The notes: generated from the sequence alone by a model not told the origin. A stretch of DNA of 64,000 bases from Tropicibacter naphthalenivorans (GCF_900176475.1 NZ_FWXX01000003.1:62001-126000); one strand, 5' to 3'; numbered from the stretch's first letter, positions 26,443-36,162 are shown. Made by a program: numbers and translations.

Positions 26443-27992
26443 GCCTGTTCGACACCCATTGGGACGCCATCGTCATCGGCACCGGGATGGGTGGCGGCAC
26501 CATTGGGCGCGCCTTGGCCGAGGCGGGGCAAAAGGTGCTGTTCGTGGAACAAGGCCCAAGCGGCTACCGCGCCGAGGAAAACGGCCTGTCCGAGACCTTT
26601 GTCCCCGAGGCGCGCGTCGCCCGTGGCCTGTGGCCGACGCCCTTGCACGTAACCTTGGACGGGGTCGAAACCGCGTTCTATGCCGCCTTGGGCGCGGGGG
26701 TCGGCGGGTCGTCGGTGTTCTATGCCGCGACGCTGGAACGCCCCGAACGGCACGATCTGGACGAGCTACCGGACCGTGCGCACCCCACCGGCGGCTGGCC
26801 CGTGGGATTTGATCAGATGGCCCCTTGGTACGCTGCCGCCGCCCAAACCTATCGCGTCTACGGAACCCCCGATCCGCTGGGGCCAGAGCCGATCCCGCTG
26901 CGCGATCCGCCGCCTTTGTCCGACGTGGAAAGCGCCCTGATGCGCAGCCTCACCGCCGCCGGGCTGCACCCCTACCACGCGCATACGGGTATCGAACGCC
27001 TGCCGGATTGCGCCAACTGCCTTGGTCGCAAGTGTCCGCGCGCCTGCAAGATGGATGGCCGCTCGGCGGGAGTTGAACCCGCGCTGGCCGCCGGGGCGGC
27101 GCTGCTGGACAACGCGCAGGTTACGCGGCTTGCCAGCAACGGGGACAGCATCGCTCATGTCGAGGTCCGCCACGACGGCCAGACCCGCCGCCTAACCGCC
27201 ACGCGCTATATCCTCGCCGGGGGCGCCTTGGGCTCGCCGCGTCTGCTGCTGGCCTCGGCGAATGAGAACTGGCCAAACGGGCTGGCCAATCGCAGCGGCC
27301 TTGTGGGGCGCAACCTGATGTTCCACGTGAACGAAATGTTCGCCCTCTGGCCGCCGCGCGGCACCAAGGGGCTAGCTGCGACCAAGGCGATTTCCCTGCG
27401 CGATTTCTATCACGCGGGCGGGCAGCGGCTGGGCACCGTGCAGGCCATGGGCATCCGCGCCAGCTATGGCGAGATCGTGCATTACATGAACCTGATGCTG
27501 GCGCGGTCGCGCTTTGGCCGCGTCAAAGGCCTGTCGCAGCTGACCCGCATCCCGGCAGCGCTGGCGCATCGGCTGTTCGGTTCGGCGCAGATTTTCGTCG
27601 GCCTGATGGAAGATATGCCCTACCCCGAGAACCGCGTCACCTATGACCCCGCGCAGCCGGACCGCCTGTCCGTGGACTACACGATCCACGACGAGCTGCG
27701 CGACCGTCGCGCGGCGTTCCGACGGGCCATCCGCAAGGGCTTTCGCGGGCATCGGCGGGTGTTCCTTGGGCTCTCGCCAGAGCTGAACTATGGCCACCCC
27801 TGCGGGACGTTGCGCTTTGGCAGCGATCCGCGCGCCAGCGTGCTGCGCCCCGATTGCCGGGCGCATGACGTCGATAACCTGTGGGTGGCGGATGCTTCCT
27901 TTATGCCCACGTCCATGGGCGTGAACCCCAGCCTGACCATCGCTGCCAACGCCCTGCGCGTGGCCGACAGCATCGTGAAAGGGGCGTCATGA
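26439..27992 (+). CDS. GMC-family FAD oxidoreductase
   Basis: A 517-residue flavoprotein with the FAD motif VIGTGMGGGTIG at residues about 12-23, a second GAGVGGSSVFYAA segment, a Cys-rich stretch DCANCLGRKCPRACK (about 187-201), and the C-terminal NPSLTIAANALR typical of GMC alcohol/sugar oxidoreductases. It has no signal peptide and so acts in the cytoplasm. It is translationally coupled to both the acyltransferase and the SDR. A role in oxidising a sugar alcohol group before export is inferred from context; the substrate is not evident. Confidence 0.82.
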   Translation: MSLFDTHWDAIVIGTGMGGGTIGRALAEAGQKVLFVEQGPSGYRAEENGLSETFVPEARVARGLWPTPLHVTLDGVETAFYAALGAGVGGSSVFYAATLERPERHDLDELPDRAHPTGGWPVGFDQMAPWYAAAAQTYRVYGTPDPLGPEPIPLRDPPPLSDVESALMRSLTAAGLHPYHAHTGIERLPDCANCLGRKCPRACKMDGRSAGVEPALAAGAALLDNAQVTRLASNGDSIAHVEVRHDGQTRRLTATRYILAGGALGSPRLLLASANENWPNGLANRSGLVGRNLMFHVNEMFALWPPRGTKGLAATKAISLRDFYHAGGQRLGTVQAMGIRASYGEIVHYMNLMLARSRFGRVKGLSQLTRIPAALAHRLFGSAQIFVGLMEDMPYPENRVTYDPAQPDRLSVDYTIHDELRDRRAAFRRAIRKGFRGHRRVFLGLSPELNYGHPCGTLRFGSDPRASVLRPDCRAHDVDNLWVADASFMPTSMGVNPSLTIAANALRVADSIVKGAS

Positions 27993-28741
27993 GCGTGGTA
28001 AAGCCTCAGGACGGCGTGGCCGTGGTAACCGGCGCGGGATCGGGCCTTGGGCGGGCCTTGGCGGTGGAACTTTGCGCGCGCGGCTTTACCGTCGTCGGTT
28101 TGGGTCGGCGGGCAGAGGCTTTGACCGAAACCGCAGGGCTTTGCGGCGAGCGGTTCCAAGCGCGCACGGTCGATGTGGCCGACGCGCAGGCGGTGGCCGA
28201 GGCGTTCGCCCCGCTCCAAATCGCCCTGCTGATCAACAACGCCGCTGTCTACCCGCGCCGGGATTTCCTGACCGAAACCCCTGAAACCTTTGCCGAAACC
28301 GTGGCAGTCAACCTCGGCGGGGTGGTCAACTGCACCCACGCCGCCCTGCGCGACATGGCGCAAAGGGGCCAAGGCCGCATCCTCAACGTGGCGACCTTCG
28401 CCGACCATGACCCGCTGCCTGCCTCCAGCGCTTATTCGGTGTCCAAGGGGGCCGCGCGCATCCTGACGCGGGCGGTGATTGCCGATGTGGCGGACCGATT
28501 TCCGGGGATCGTGATCTCGGACTGGATGCCGGGAATGTTGCAGACGTCCATGGGCATTCCGGGTGGCGTCCCGCCCGAGGTGTCGGCGAAATGGGGTGTG
28601 GCCTTGGCGCTGCAACGCGACCCAAGCTTGACCGGAACGACATTCGAAATGGACCGGGAAATCCTCCCGCCGAGGGGTCTCAAGGGCCGGATCAAGGACA
28701 CGCTGCTGATGCGCAAACGCAGCCCTCGGACGCTCGCCTAG
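27989..28741 (+). CDS. Short-chain dehydrogenase/reductase
   Basis: A 250-residue classical SDR. The cofactor loop reads TGAGSGLG, followed by INNAAVYPR (NNAG-type) and the active-site YSVSK. The start overlaps the GMC stop by four bases. Together, GMC plus SDR could oxidise and then stereospecifically reduce the same carbon, a common way to epimerise or modify a sugar, but this is inference. The 3' end overlaps the convergent WecG/TagA gene by four bases. Confidence 0.83.
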   Translation: MSVVKPQDGVAVVTGAGSGLGRALAVELCARGFTVVGLGRRAEALTETAGLCGERFQARTVDVADAQAVAEAFAPLQIALLINNAAVYPRRDFLTETPETFAETVAVNLGGVVNCTHAALRDMAQRGQGRILNVATFADHDPLPASSAYSVSKGAARILTRAVIADVADRFPGIVISDWMPGMLQTSMGIPGGVPPEVSAKWGVALALQRDPSLTGTTFEMDREILPPRGLKGRIKDTLLMRKRSPRTLA

Positions 28742-29493
28742 GACCGCAGCCGCAAAAGCCCCGCGCGCAGCATCTGCCCCGGCAGAATCGCGATACATTT
28801 CAGGTACCTAGGCCCCAGCCGCCGCGGGCTGGACAGCGCCCGCCACAGCCATTCCATCGCGTATTTCCGAGCCCATTCCGGCGCGCGCTTTTGCGTCCCG
28901 GCAAAGAAATCCAGCCCAGCGCCAATGGACACGAACCCCACGCTCGGCGCGATCTGACGCCCCAAGGCGGCAAAGATTTCCTGACGCGGCGCGCCCATGG
29001 CGACAAAGCACATCCGCGCGCCGGACGCCTGCACATCTCGCAGGATGTCTTCGGCGGCCTTGCCCCCCGCGTCGAACCCCATGGGCGGCGAGATGCAGCA
29101 GGCCACGCGCAGGTCGCGCACTTCGGTTTCCAAGTAATCGGTGGCGGCGGTCAGCACCTCTTCGGTGGAGCCAACCAAAGCCACGGGCACGCCCTGCGCC
29201 GCCGCGATCCGCGCCAAGGGCAAAATCGCCTCGGAGCCGGGGATCAGTTCCACCGGACGCCCCGCAAGGCGCGACATCCACACGATCGGATTGCCATCGG
29301 CGACGACGAAATCCTGCGCCAGATAGGCGTCCAGAAACGCGTCATCCGTCCGCAATTTCACCAAGTGATCAAGGTTCACCGTCGCCAGAGCAAAGCCCTT
29401 GCGCTGCGCCAACCGCTCACGCACCCGCGCTTCTAGCGTGGCCCAGGTCGGCACGTTGACCTTGAGGATTTGATCCTTGATCCGAAACTGCAT
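28738..29493 (-). CDS. WecG/TagA/CpsF family glycosyltransferase
   Basis: A 251-residue GT26-family enzyme. VVADGNPIVWMSRLAG, ELIPGSEAILPLA and the signature CFVAMGAPRQEIFAA are those of WecG/TagA, which add ManNAc-type or other sugars to lipid-linked GlcNAc. AAGGGGAA lies before the ATG at 29493 with good spacing; upstream in-frame starts run through AT-rich sequence without coding character. It faces the SDR gene and has its own upstream region of about 245 bp shared with the MocA gene. Confidence 0.85.
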   Translation of the reverse strand: MQFRIKDQILKVNVPTWATLEARVRERLAQRKGFALATVNLDHLVKLRTDDAFLDAYLAQDFVVADGNPIVWMSRLAGRPVELIPGSEAILPLARIAAAQGVPVALVGSTEEVLTAATDYLETEVRDLRVACCISPPMGFDAGGKAAEDILRDVQASGARMCFVAMGAPRQEIFAALGRQIAPSVGFVSIGAGLDFFAGTQKRAPEWARKYAMEWLWRALSSPRRLGPRYLKCIAILPGQMLRAGLLRLRS

Positions 29494-29689
29494 CCCATTC
29501 CCCTTTGCGCCTGACATACCCTGCCTACGCCGCAAAGTACGTGCTCTTTTCGCAACATTCCCTGCAAAAAACGTGGCGGTGATGCCGCGCTGCCGCATAA
29601 TCGCGAGGCAAGGGGGCGGATGCCGAATTCTGGCCATGTTTCTTTGGTTAAAACGTGGACGTTGAAAGGTGGGGACTGTGACAGGTGAC

Positions 29690-29705
29690 GGTTTGTAAAC
29701 AAACC
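29690..29705. promoter_or_regulatory. 16-bp palindrome upstream of the MocA gene
   Basis: GGTTTGT-AA-ACAAACC with seven-base arms, 32 bp before the Gfo/Idh/MocA start, in the 244-bp divergent region 29494-29737. Position and symmetry suggest an operator for the downstream six-gene run. Otherwise the region shows AT-rich promoter-like sequence without a firm -35/-10 pair. Confidence 0.45.
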
Positions 29706-29737
29706 AGATGCGCCGCATCGCGCCAGAAAGGTGACGG

Positions 29738-30862
29738 ATGAGCGGACAGGTTGTGCTTTTGGGCTGCGGATTCGTGGCCGATCTTTACATGCGCTCGTGC
29801 CGGGCGATGGACGGGATCGAGGTCGCCGGGGTCTTTGACATCGACGCGGCGCGGCTGGCGCAGTTCTGCGACTTCTGGAATGTCCCGGCGAAGGCGTCAT
29901 TTGAGGCGCTGCTTGCCGACGCGCCGGACGCCTTGGTGTTGAACCTCACGAACCCGTCGGCGCATTTTGAAACGACGCGCGCCTGCCTGCTGGCCGGTCG
30001 CCACGTCTATTCGGAAAAGCCCCTCGCGACCACCGTGGACGACGCCAAAGCCCTGCACGCGCTGGCCGCTGAGCAAGGCGTGATGCTGGCCTCGGCGCCC
30101 TGTTCCGCCTTGGGCGAGGCGGCGCAGACCCTCGGCCACGCCCTGCGCACCGACGTGGCGGGCACCCCGCGCGCCATCTATGCCGAGCTGGACGACGGCT
30201 TTGTCCCGCAGGCCGCCTACCACAAGTGGATCAGCGAATCCGGCCAGCCTTGGCCCTTCGAAGACGAATTCCGCGTCGGTTGTACGCTGGAGCACGCCGG
30301 GTACTACCTGACGTGGCTGATGTCTTGGTTCGGCTCGGTCCGCACCGTGGTCGCCGCCAGCGCCGAGACCATTCCGGGTAAGGAAGGCACCGGCCCCTTT
30401 GCCCCCGATCTGTCCGTCGCGGTGCTGTTCTTTGAGAACGGGCCAGTGACGCGGCTGACCTGTTCCATCACCGCGCCGCACGACCACCAGATCCGCATCA
30501 TCGGTGACAAGGGCGTGCTGTCCTGCAACGCCGCTTGGGACAACGCCGCCAAGGTGCGCTTTGCCAAGCGGATGACGATCCGCCGTCGCCTGATGGAATC
30601 GCCTCTGAAGCGCCGGATCAAGCTGCCGCAGCCCACCCACCCCAAGGTCGAGCGTTGGGGCGCGGCGGCGATGAACTTTATGCTCGGTCCCGCCGAGCTG
30701 CTCGACGCGCTGGCCCAAGGCCGCCCGCCGCGCATGTCCAACGACATGGCGCTGCATCTGACCGAGGTAACCTTGGCGATCCAGAACGCGGGTGAGCACG
30801 GCGGCGCACAGGCCATGACCACCCGCTGCGAGGCGATGGACCCGATGGAGTGGGCGCGATGA
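29738..30862 (+). CDS. Gfo/Idh/MocA-family oxidoreductase
   Basis: A 374-residue NAD(P)-dependent oxidoreductase. The Rossmann start VVLLGCGFVADLY and the YSEKPLATT motif (catalytic Lys of EKP) define the family, whose members oxidise or reduce nucleotide sugars and inositols. The C-domain carries HKWISESGQPWPFEDEF and EHAGYYLTW. It is the first gene of a run in which the next start overlaps its stop (ATGA). The same pairing of MocA-type and epimerase domains recurs as a single fused gene at 34008-36131. Confidence 0.82.
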   Translation: MSGQVVLLGCGFVADLYMRSCRAMDGIEVAGVFDIDAARLAQFCDFWNVPAKASFEALLADAPDALVLNLTNPSAHFETTRACLLAGRHVYSEKPLATTVDDAKALHALAAEQGVMLASAPCSALGEAAQTLGHALRTDVAGTPRAIYAELDDGFVPQAAYHKWISESGQPWPFEDEFRVGCTLEHAGYYLTWLMSWFGSVRTVVAASAETIPGKEGTGPFAPDLSVAVLFFENGPVTRLTCSITAPHDHQIRIIGDKGVLSCNAAWDNAAKVRFAKRMTIRRRLMESPLKRRIKLPQPTHPKVERWGAAAMNFMLGPAELLDALAQGRPPRMSNDMALHLTEVTLAIQNAGEHGGAQAMTTRCEAMDPMEWAR

Positions 30863-31836
30863 CTGTAGCAATCACCGGCGCAAATGGCTTTGTCGGCGCG
30901 GCTTGCGTGGCCGAGGCGCGGGCGCAAGGGCTGGCTGTGCTGGCCGTCTATCGCCGTACGCCCCTCCCCGAGTGGGCCGATGACCCCGGCGTGACGCCGA
31001 TGCAGCTGGACCTTGGCGCACCCGGTGCCGCCGCCCAGTTGATGCAAACCCTGCCCGAGCATAGCGCGCTGATCCACGCCGCCGCCCACTTGGGCGACGA
31101 CCCAAAGGCGCTGCGCCGCGACACCGTTGACGCCACCCGCCAGCTGATCGCAGCGCGCGGGCAGCGCGATATCCGGCTGGTGCTGGTCTCCTCGATCTCG
31201 GTCTATGACACGGACCGCGTGCAACCCCACGAGACGATCCGCGAGAGCAGCCCTTTATTGCCCGTCACCGACCTCGGCGCCGCCCGCGATCCCTATGCCG
31301 GGGCGAAACGCGCACAGGAACACCTGCTGCACGACGCCGACACCGAAGACGCGTGGATCCTGCGCCCCGGCGCGATCTGGGGGCCGACCCGCAGCTGGCA
31401 CGCGTTGCAGGGGTTCTGGGCGTCCAAGCTGTTTGTGACCATCGGCTCGGACGGCGAGTTGCCCCTGACCCACGTCGACCACATGGCCCGCGCTGCCGTC
31501 GCCGCCGCGCGCACCCCCACGGCGGGGGTTTCGGTGGTGAACGTGCTGGACGACGACCGCCCCACCCGCGCGCGGTTCCTGCGGGCGCATCGGCGCTGCT
31601 ACGGCTGGCCGAGGCTGAACGTAACGGTGCCCTATGGCGCTTGGTTGGCTCTGGCACGGCTGCTGCGGCCCGTGGCAGGCAAGCTGCCGGGGCTGTTCCG
31701 CGAACCCGTCTTGCGCGCGCGGATGATGCCTTTGCGCTGGTCCAATGACCGCCAGCGCGGGGCCTTTGGGCTGGAGGATATCGACACGTTCGAGGGGATG
31801 ATGGCGCGAACCCGCGATGGGGAGGCGTCTCAGTGA
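30859..31836 (+). CDS. NAD-dependent epimerase/dehydratase (extended SDR)
   Basis: A 325-residue extended SDR with the N-terminal cofactor motif GANGFVGAACV, the SSISVYDT strand bearing active-site Ser, and PYAGAK as YxxxK. It belongs to the nucleotide-sugar epimerase/dehydratase group. It is coupled to the preceding MocA-type gene (ATGA) and to the next glycosyltransferase (GTGA overlap), so it probably helps make a sugar used by those transferases. Confidence 0.83.
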   Translation: MTVAITGANGFVGAACVAEARAQGLAVLAVYRRTPLPEWADDPGVTPMQLDLGAPGAAAQLMQTLPEHSALIHAAAHLGDDPKALRRDTVDATRQLIAARGQRDIRLVLVSSISVYDTDRVQPHETIRESSPLLPVTDLGAARDPYAGAKRAQEHLLHDADTEDAWILRPGAIWGPTRSWHALQGFWASKLFVTIGSDGELPLTHVDHMARAAVAAARTPTAGVSVVNVLDDDRPTRARFLRAHRRCYGWPRLNVTVPYGAWLALARLLRPVAGKLPGLFREPVLRARMMPLRWSNDRQRGAFGLEDIDTFEGMMARTRDGEASQ

Positions 31837-33047
31837 AACTGGCCTATCTCACCGGCGAATACCCCCGCGCCTCTGACACCTTTATCCAACGCGAAGTCGC
31901 CGCCCTGCGCGATCTGGGCCACGACGTCTTGACCTGTTCGATCCGCACCACCGGGGCCGAGCATCTCGTCGGCCCGGAACAGCGCGAGGAACACGCCCGC
32001 ACTTTCAAGGTGCTAGACGCCTGCAAAAGACCCCTGCGGCTGGCCTGCGCGCACCTGCGCTGGATGGCGCGGCCGGGGCGTTACCTCAAGGCGCTCAAAC
32101 TCGCGTGGGACACCGCGCCCAAGGGTCTCAAAGGGCGCCTCTACAACCTGATCTACTTCGCCGAGGCCGGGGTCTTGGCCGATGAGTTGACCCGCCAAGG
32201 CGTTCAGCACCTGCACAACCACATCGCCAAGGCGTCCTGCACCGTGGCCATGCTGGCCTCTGAGCTGTCGGGCATCCCCTATAGCTTCACGATCCACGGC
32301 CCGGATATTTTCTTTGAACCGCACCACTGGCGGATCGACGCCAAGGCCGCCCGCGCCAGTTTTGTCGCCTGTATCAGCGACTTTTGCCGCTCGCAGCTGA
32401 TGTGTTTCGCGGACCAGAGCCACTGGGATCGCTTCCATATCGTCCATTGCGGCGTCGATCCCGATCGCTACACCGCCTCCGCACACGAGGGCCAAGAGCT
32501 GCTGTTTGTCGGTCGCCTCGCGGCGGTCAAAGGCGTCCCGGTGCTGCTGGAGGCTTTGAAAGACCTGCCCACAGGCTGGCACCTGACGGTGATCGGCGAC
32601 GGCCCAGACCGCGCCGCGCTGGAAACACAAGCCAAAGGGCTCAACGTCGATTTCCTTGGCTACCGGTCGCAGGCCGAGGTGGCTGAAGCCTTGGCGCAAA
32701 CGGATGTCTTTGTCCTGCCCAGCTTCGCCGAAGGCGTCCCCGTCGTCCTGATGGAGGCGATGGCCAGCGGCGTCCCGGTCGTCACCACGCAGATCGCCGG
32801 CGTGCCAGAGCTGGTGCGCCCCGAGGCGGGTCGTTTGGTGCCTCCGGGCGACGTGGATGCCCTGCGCGCCGCCATCCATGGCACCCTGTCCGACGAGGGG
32901 CGGCGTGAGACGGGGGCAAAGGGCGCTGAAATCGTCCGCACCGAGTACAACATCACGCGAGAGGCCGCTTGGCTGTCTACGCTGTTCGAAGGCTATGCCA
33001 AAGGCACCCCGCCCAAGGGAAAGCGACCCAAGGAAACCCAAACATGA
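31833..33047 (+). CDS. Glycosyltransferase, GT4-like (colanic-acid type)
   Basis: A 404-residue GT-B enzyme starting at GTG with GGGGAGG upstream. KLAYLTGEYPRASDTFIQREVAALRDLGHDV is typical of colanic-acid/EPS transferases (WcaL/AmsK type), with HNHIAKASCTVA and YSFTIHGPDIF in the N-domain. The C-domain has LLFVGRLAAVKGVPVLLEAL and FVLPSFAEGVPVVLMEAMASG, containing the E-x7-E donor motif. Overlaps with both neighbours show co-translation within the run 29738-34000. Confidence 0.85.
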   Translation: MKLAYLTGEYPRASDTFIQREVAALRDLGHDVLTCSIRTTGAEHLVGPEQREEHARTFKVLDACKRPLRLACAHLRWMARPGRYLKALKLAWDTAPKGLKGRLYNLIYFAEAGVLADELTRQGVQHLHNHIAKASCTVAMLASELSGIPYSFTIHGPDIFFEPHHWRIDAKAARASFVACISDFCRSQLMCFADQSHWDRFHIVHCGVDPDRYTASAHEGQELLFVGRLAAVKGVPVLLEALKDLPTGWHLTVIGDGPDRAALETQAKGLNVDFLGYRSQAEVAEALAQTDVFVLPSFAEGVPVVLMEAMASGVPVVTTQIAGVPELVRPEAGRLVPPGDVDALRAAIHGTLSDEGRRETGAKGAEIVRTEYNITREAAWLSTLFEGYAKGTPPKGKRPKETQT

Positions 33048-34000
33048 CCGTCGACGTCGTCCTCATCGGCCGCAACGAAGGGACGCGCCTGATTACCGCC
33101 CTCGACGCCGTGCAAGGCCAAGCGCGGCAGGTGGTCTATGTCGACTCCGGCTCCACCGACGACAGCATCGCGCAGGCGCAGGCGCGCGGGGCCAAGGTGG
33201 TGAACCTCGATATGTCGGTGCCCTTCACCGCCGCCCGCGCGCGCAACGCGGGCTTTGACGCGCTCGACGCCCCCGAGATCGTGCAATTCATCGACGGCGA
33301 CTGCGCGCTGGTGCCGGGCTGGCTGGAGACGGGCCAAGCCTTCCTGAACGCCAACCCCGACGTCGGCATGGTCACCGGCTGGCGCAGCGAAATCCGCCCC
33401 GAGGACAGCCTGTACAATCGTCTGTGCGACTGGGAATGGCACCGGCCCGCCGGTGATATCCTTGCCTGCGGGGGTGACATGATGGTGCGGGCGTCCCTCT
33501 GGCGCGACGTCGGCGGCATGAACCCCACCGTCATCGCCGCCGAAGACGACGAGGTCTGCTGCCGCTTTCGCAAGGCGGGCTGGCGGCTGCACCGTCTGCC
33601 GCAGGCGATGACCCGCCACGACGCCGCCATGCTGACCTTTGGCCAATGGTGGGCGCGGGCCGAACGCACGGGCCACGGCTTTGCGCAGGTCCACCACCTG
33701 CACCCCGACTACTTCCGAACCGAGGTCAAACGCGTGCTGGTCTACGGCCTGATCCTGCCGCTTGTGGCGCTGGCTTTTGCCTTGACCGTGCCGCTGCTGA
33801 TCCTGCCCATTCTGGCGCTCTACGCGCTTAGCCTGTTCAAAGGTCAAAAGGCCCTGCTGCGCGATGGCATCCCGCCCTGTGACGCCCGCAAGATGGCACT
33901 CCTGCTGACCCTGTCGAAATTCCCCAACATGATCGGTCTGGCGCGGTTCCACCTGCGCCGCCTGACCGGGCGCGAGATGCGCATCATCGAGTATAAGTGA
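33044..34000 (+). CDS. Family-2 glycosyltransferase
   Basis: A 318-residue GT-A enzyme. VDVVLIGRNEGTRLITAL opens the fold, followed by YVDSGSTDDS, the metal-binding FIDGDCALVP (DxD-type) and AEDDEVCCRFRKAGW. Two hydrophobic helices near residues 230-270 anchor it to the membrane. It should add a sugar from a UDP- or GDP-donor. The ATG overlaps the preceding stop by four bases. It is followed after seven bases by the fused oxidoreductase-epimerase. Confidence 0.85.
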   Translation: MTVDVVLIGRNEGTRLITALDAVQGQARQVVYVDSGSTDDSIAQAQARGAKVVNLDMSVPFTAARARNAGFDALDAPEIVQFIDGDCALVPGWLETGQAFLNANPDVGMVTGWRSEIRPEDSLYNRLCDWEWHRPAGDILACGGDMMVRASLWRDVGGMNPTVIAAEDDEVCCRFRKAGWRLHRLPQAMTRHDAAMLTFGQWWARAERTGHGFAQVHHLHPDYFRTEVKRVLVYGLILPLVALAFALTVPLLILPILALYALSLFKGQKALLRDGIPPCDARKMALLLTLSKFPNMIGLARFHLRRLTGREMRIIEYK

Positions 34001-34007
34001 GGCTCCC

Positions 34008-36131
34008 ATGTCTGAAACCATGTCCGAAACTGGTTCTGAAATCCGCGTTGGCCTGATCGGGGCCGGATACATCGCCACGTGGCACGCAGACGCCCTAAGC
34101 GCGACCCCCGGCGTGCGAATCACCGCCATCGTCGACCCCAACGAATCGGCGGCCCAAGGCATGGCTCACGCCTATGGCGCAAGGGCGTTTACATCTGTTG
34201 AGGAAATGTTCGCCGCCAACTGTTGCGATTGTGTCCATATCCTCACCCCACCGCATTTACATGAGGAAATCGCAGTAAATTGCCTGAACGCAGGCCTGCA
34301 TGTGCTTGTGGAAAAGCCTGTGTCCGAATCCGCCGACGCCACCCGCAATATCCAGTCCGCAGCCGATTCGGCGGGCAAGCGATTCCACGCGGGCCACAAC
34401 TTTTTGGGCCTGCCGTCCTACACCCGGATGAAGGCCGCGATGCAGTCCGGGGATTATGGCCGTATCTCGGGCTGTGAGGTGACTTGGGCGCTGCCCTTGG
34501 CCCCCTTGCGCTCGGGGCCGTATAACCTGTGGCTGCTGCGCGAGCCGAAAAACCTGCTGCTGGAACTGGGGCCGCATCTGGTCGCCTTTGCGCAGGACCT
34601 CTTTGGCGACATTCAGATGATGCGCGCCGAGGCGTCCAAGCCCGCGCTGCTGCCCGGCGACGACCCGCGTCCGCAGTACATCCGCCTTTTGGCACAGGCC
34701 GGGGGAGTCGAGGTCACCTTTACCATCTCCATGGTCGAGACGGTTGACGACCGCTCCGTCACGCTGCGCGGGTCTTCGGCGCGGGCGCGGCTGGACTTTG
34801 CCCAGGACGTGCTGATCGTCGAGCGCGAGAACCCCAGCGACCTGATCGTGAACCCCTTGCGCAAGCAGCTGGACCTGTCGCGCCAACACCTGTGGCAAGG
34901 GGCCAAGAACGCCGCCGTGCAGCTGAAATCGCTGAACACACAGAACCCCTATGGCCGCAGTTTCCGCGGCATGGATGCGGCGATCTACGGCGATCTGTCC
35001 GCGAACAAACCCCAAGACGCGCGCTTTAGCGGCGCCTCTGCCGTCAAGGTCATGCAGGCCATCGACGACGCCATCGCCCTTCTGCCCGCCGAGGTGCTGA
35101 CCGTCAAAGCCCCCGCCGTCCAGACCCGCCAGCCGAAACCGACCGCCATGGTCATCGGCGGCACCGGCTTTATCGGGCGGGCGCTGACGCGGCGGCTGGT
35201 GGCCGATGGGCGCGACGTGCGGGTGCTGTCGCGCGGCCGCTCTGGCCCCTTCCCCGACCTGCCGGACAATATCGAAACGGTGCAGGCGTCCCTGCACGAT
35301 CTGGACGCGCTGACCGAGGCGATGAAGGGCATCGACGTGGTGTTCAACCTCGCCAAGGCCTTGGAAACCACATGGGCCGACGCGCTGAAAAACGACGTGG
35401 GCGTGGCGACGCGCATCGGAATGGCCTGCGAGAAAGCAGGCGTCAAACGGCTGGTCTACACCGGCACGATCGCCAGCTACGACATGTCCGATCCGGGCCA
35501 ACAGATCACCGAGGACACCGGCTTTCCCGAGGATATGACCGACCGCAACCTCTATGCCCGGTCCAAGGCGGAATGCGAAAAGCAGCTGCTGAAGCTCCAC
35601 CGCGAACGCGGGTTGCCCGTGGTCATCGCCCGCCCCGGCATCGTTGTGGGCGCGGGTGGTCCCTTGCAGCATTGGGGCATCGGGCGCTGGCACGGCGCGG
35701 GGGCTGTGCGCATCTGGGGCCACGGGCGCAACATCCTGCCGTTTGTGCTGAACGAAGACATCGCCGACGGGCTGGTGCGGATGATCGACGCCCCGGTCGA
35801 GGGCCAGAGCTTTAACCTTATTGGCGAGCCGATGCTCTCCGCCCGCGATTATTTCGACGCCATCCATGCCGAACTGGGCGCGCGCATCCGCTTCGCTCCG
35901 GGCAATCTATACGCGTTCTACGCCGGGGATGCGCTGAAATATGCGCTCAAGAAATACGCCCTGCGGCGCAAAGGCGTGATCCGCCCCAGCCTGGCCGACT
36001 GGAAAAGCCGCGCGCATTTCTCGCCCTTCGTGAACACCAAACCCAAGGAGATGCTGGGCTGGCAGCCGGAAACCGACCGCGCGACCTTTGTGCAAAAGGC
36101 GATCACGCAGGCCAATTTGATGGGGTTCTAA
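34008..36131 (+). CDS. Fused Gfo/Idh/MocA oxidoreductase and NAD-dependent epimerase
   Basis: A 707-residue two-domain enzyme. Residues about 10-370 are a MocA-type oxidoreductase (VGLIGAGYIATWHADAL, LVEKPVSES). After a short linker, residues about 378-707 are an extended SDR (VIGGTGFIGRALTRRL, TGTIASYD, YARSK as YxxxK). The frame is uninterrupted, and a shift artefact is unlikely because both halves are complete. The same two activities occur as separate coupled genes at 29738-31836, so the window holds both split and fused versions. The fusion implies consecutive steps on one sugar nucleotide. Confidence 0.85.
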   Translation: MSETMSETGSEIRVGLIGAGYIATWHADALSATPGVRITAIVDPNESAAQGMAHAYGARAFTSVEEMFAANCCDCVHILTPPHLHEEIAVNCLNAGLHVLVEKPVSESADATRNIQSAADSAGKRFHAGHNFLGLPSYTRMKAAMQSGDYGRISGCEVTWALPLAPLRSGPYNLWLLREPKNLLLELGPHLVAFAQDLFGDIQMMRAEASKPALLPGDDPRPQYIRLLAQAGGVEVTFTISMVETVDDRSVTLRGSSARARLDFAQDVLIVERENPSDLIVNPLRKQLDLSRQHLWQGAKNAAVQLKSLNTQNPYGRSFRGMDAAIYGDLSANKPQDARFSGASAVKVMQAIDDAIALLPAEVLTVKAPAVQTRQPKPTAMVIGGTGFIGRALTRRLVADGRDVRVLSRGRSGPFPDLPDNIETVQASLHDLDALTEAMKGIDVVFNLAKALETTWADALKNDVGVATRIGMACEKAGVKRLVYTGTIASYDMSDPGQQITEDTGFPEDMTDRNLYARSKAECEKQLLKLHRERGLPVVIARPGIVVGAGGPLQHWGIGRWHGAGAVRIWGHGRNILPFVLNEDIADGLVRMIDAPVEGQSFNLIGEPMLSARDYFDAIHAELGARIRFAPGNLYAFYAGDALKYALKKYALRRKGVIRPSLADWKSRAHFSPFVNTKPKEMLGWQPETDRATFVQKAITQANLMGF

Positions 36132-36162
36132 GGGGGTTTTGGCCGGGTTTCGGGGGTTTTCG

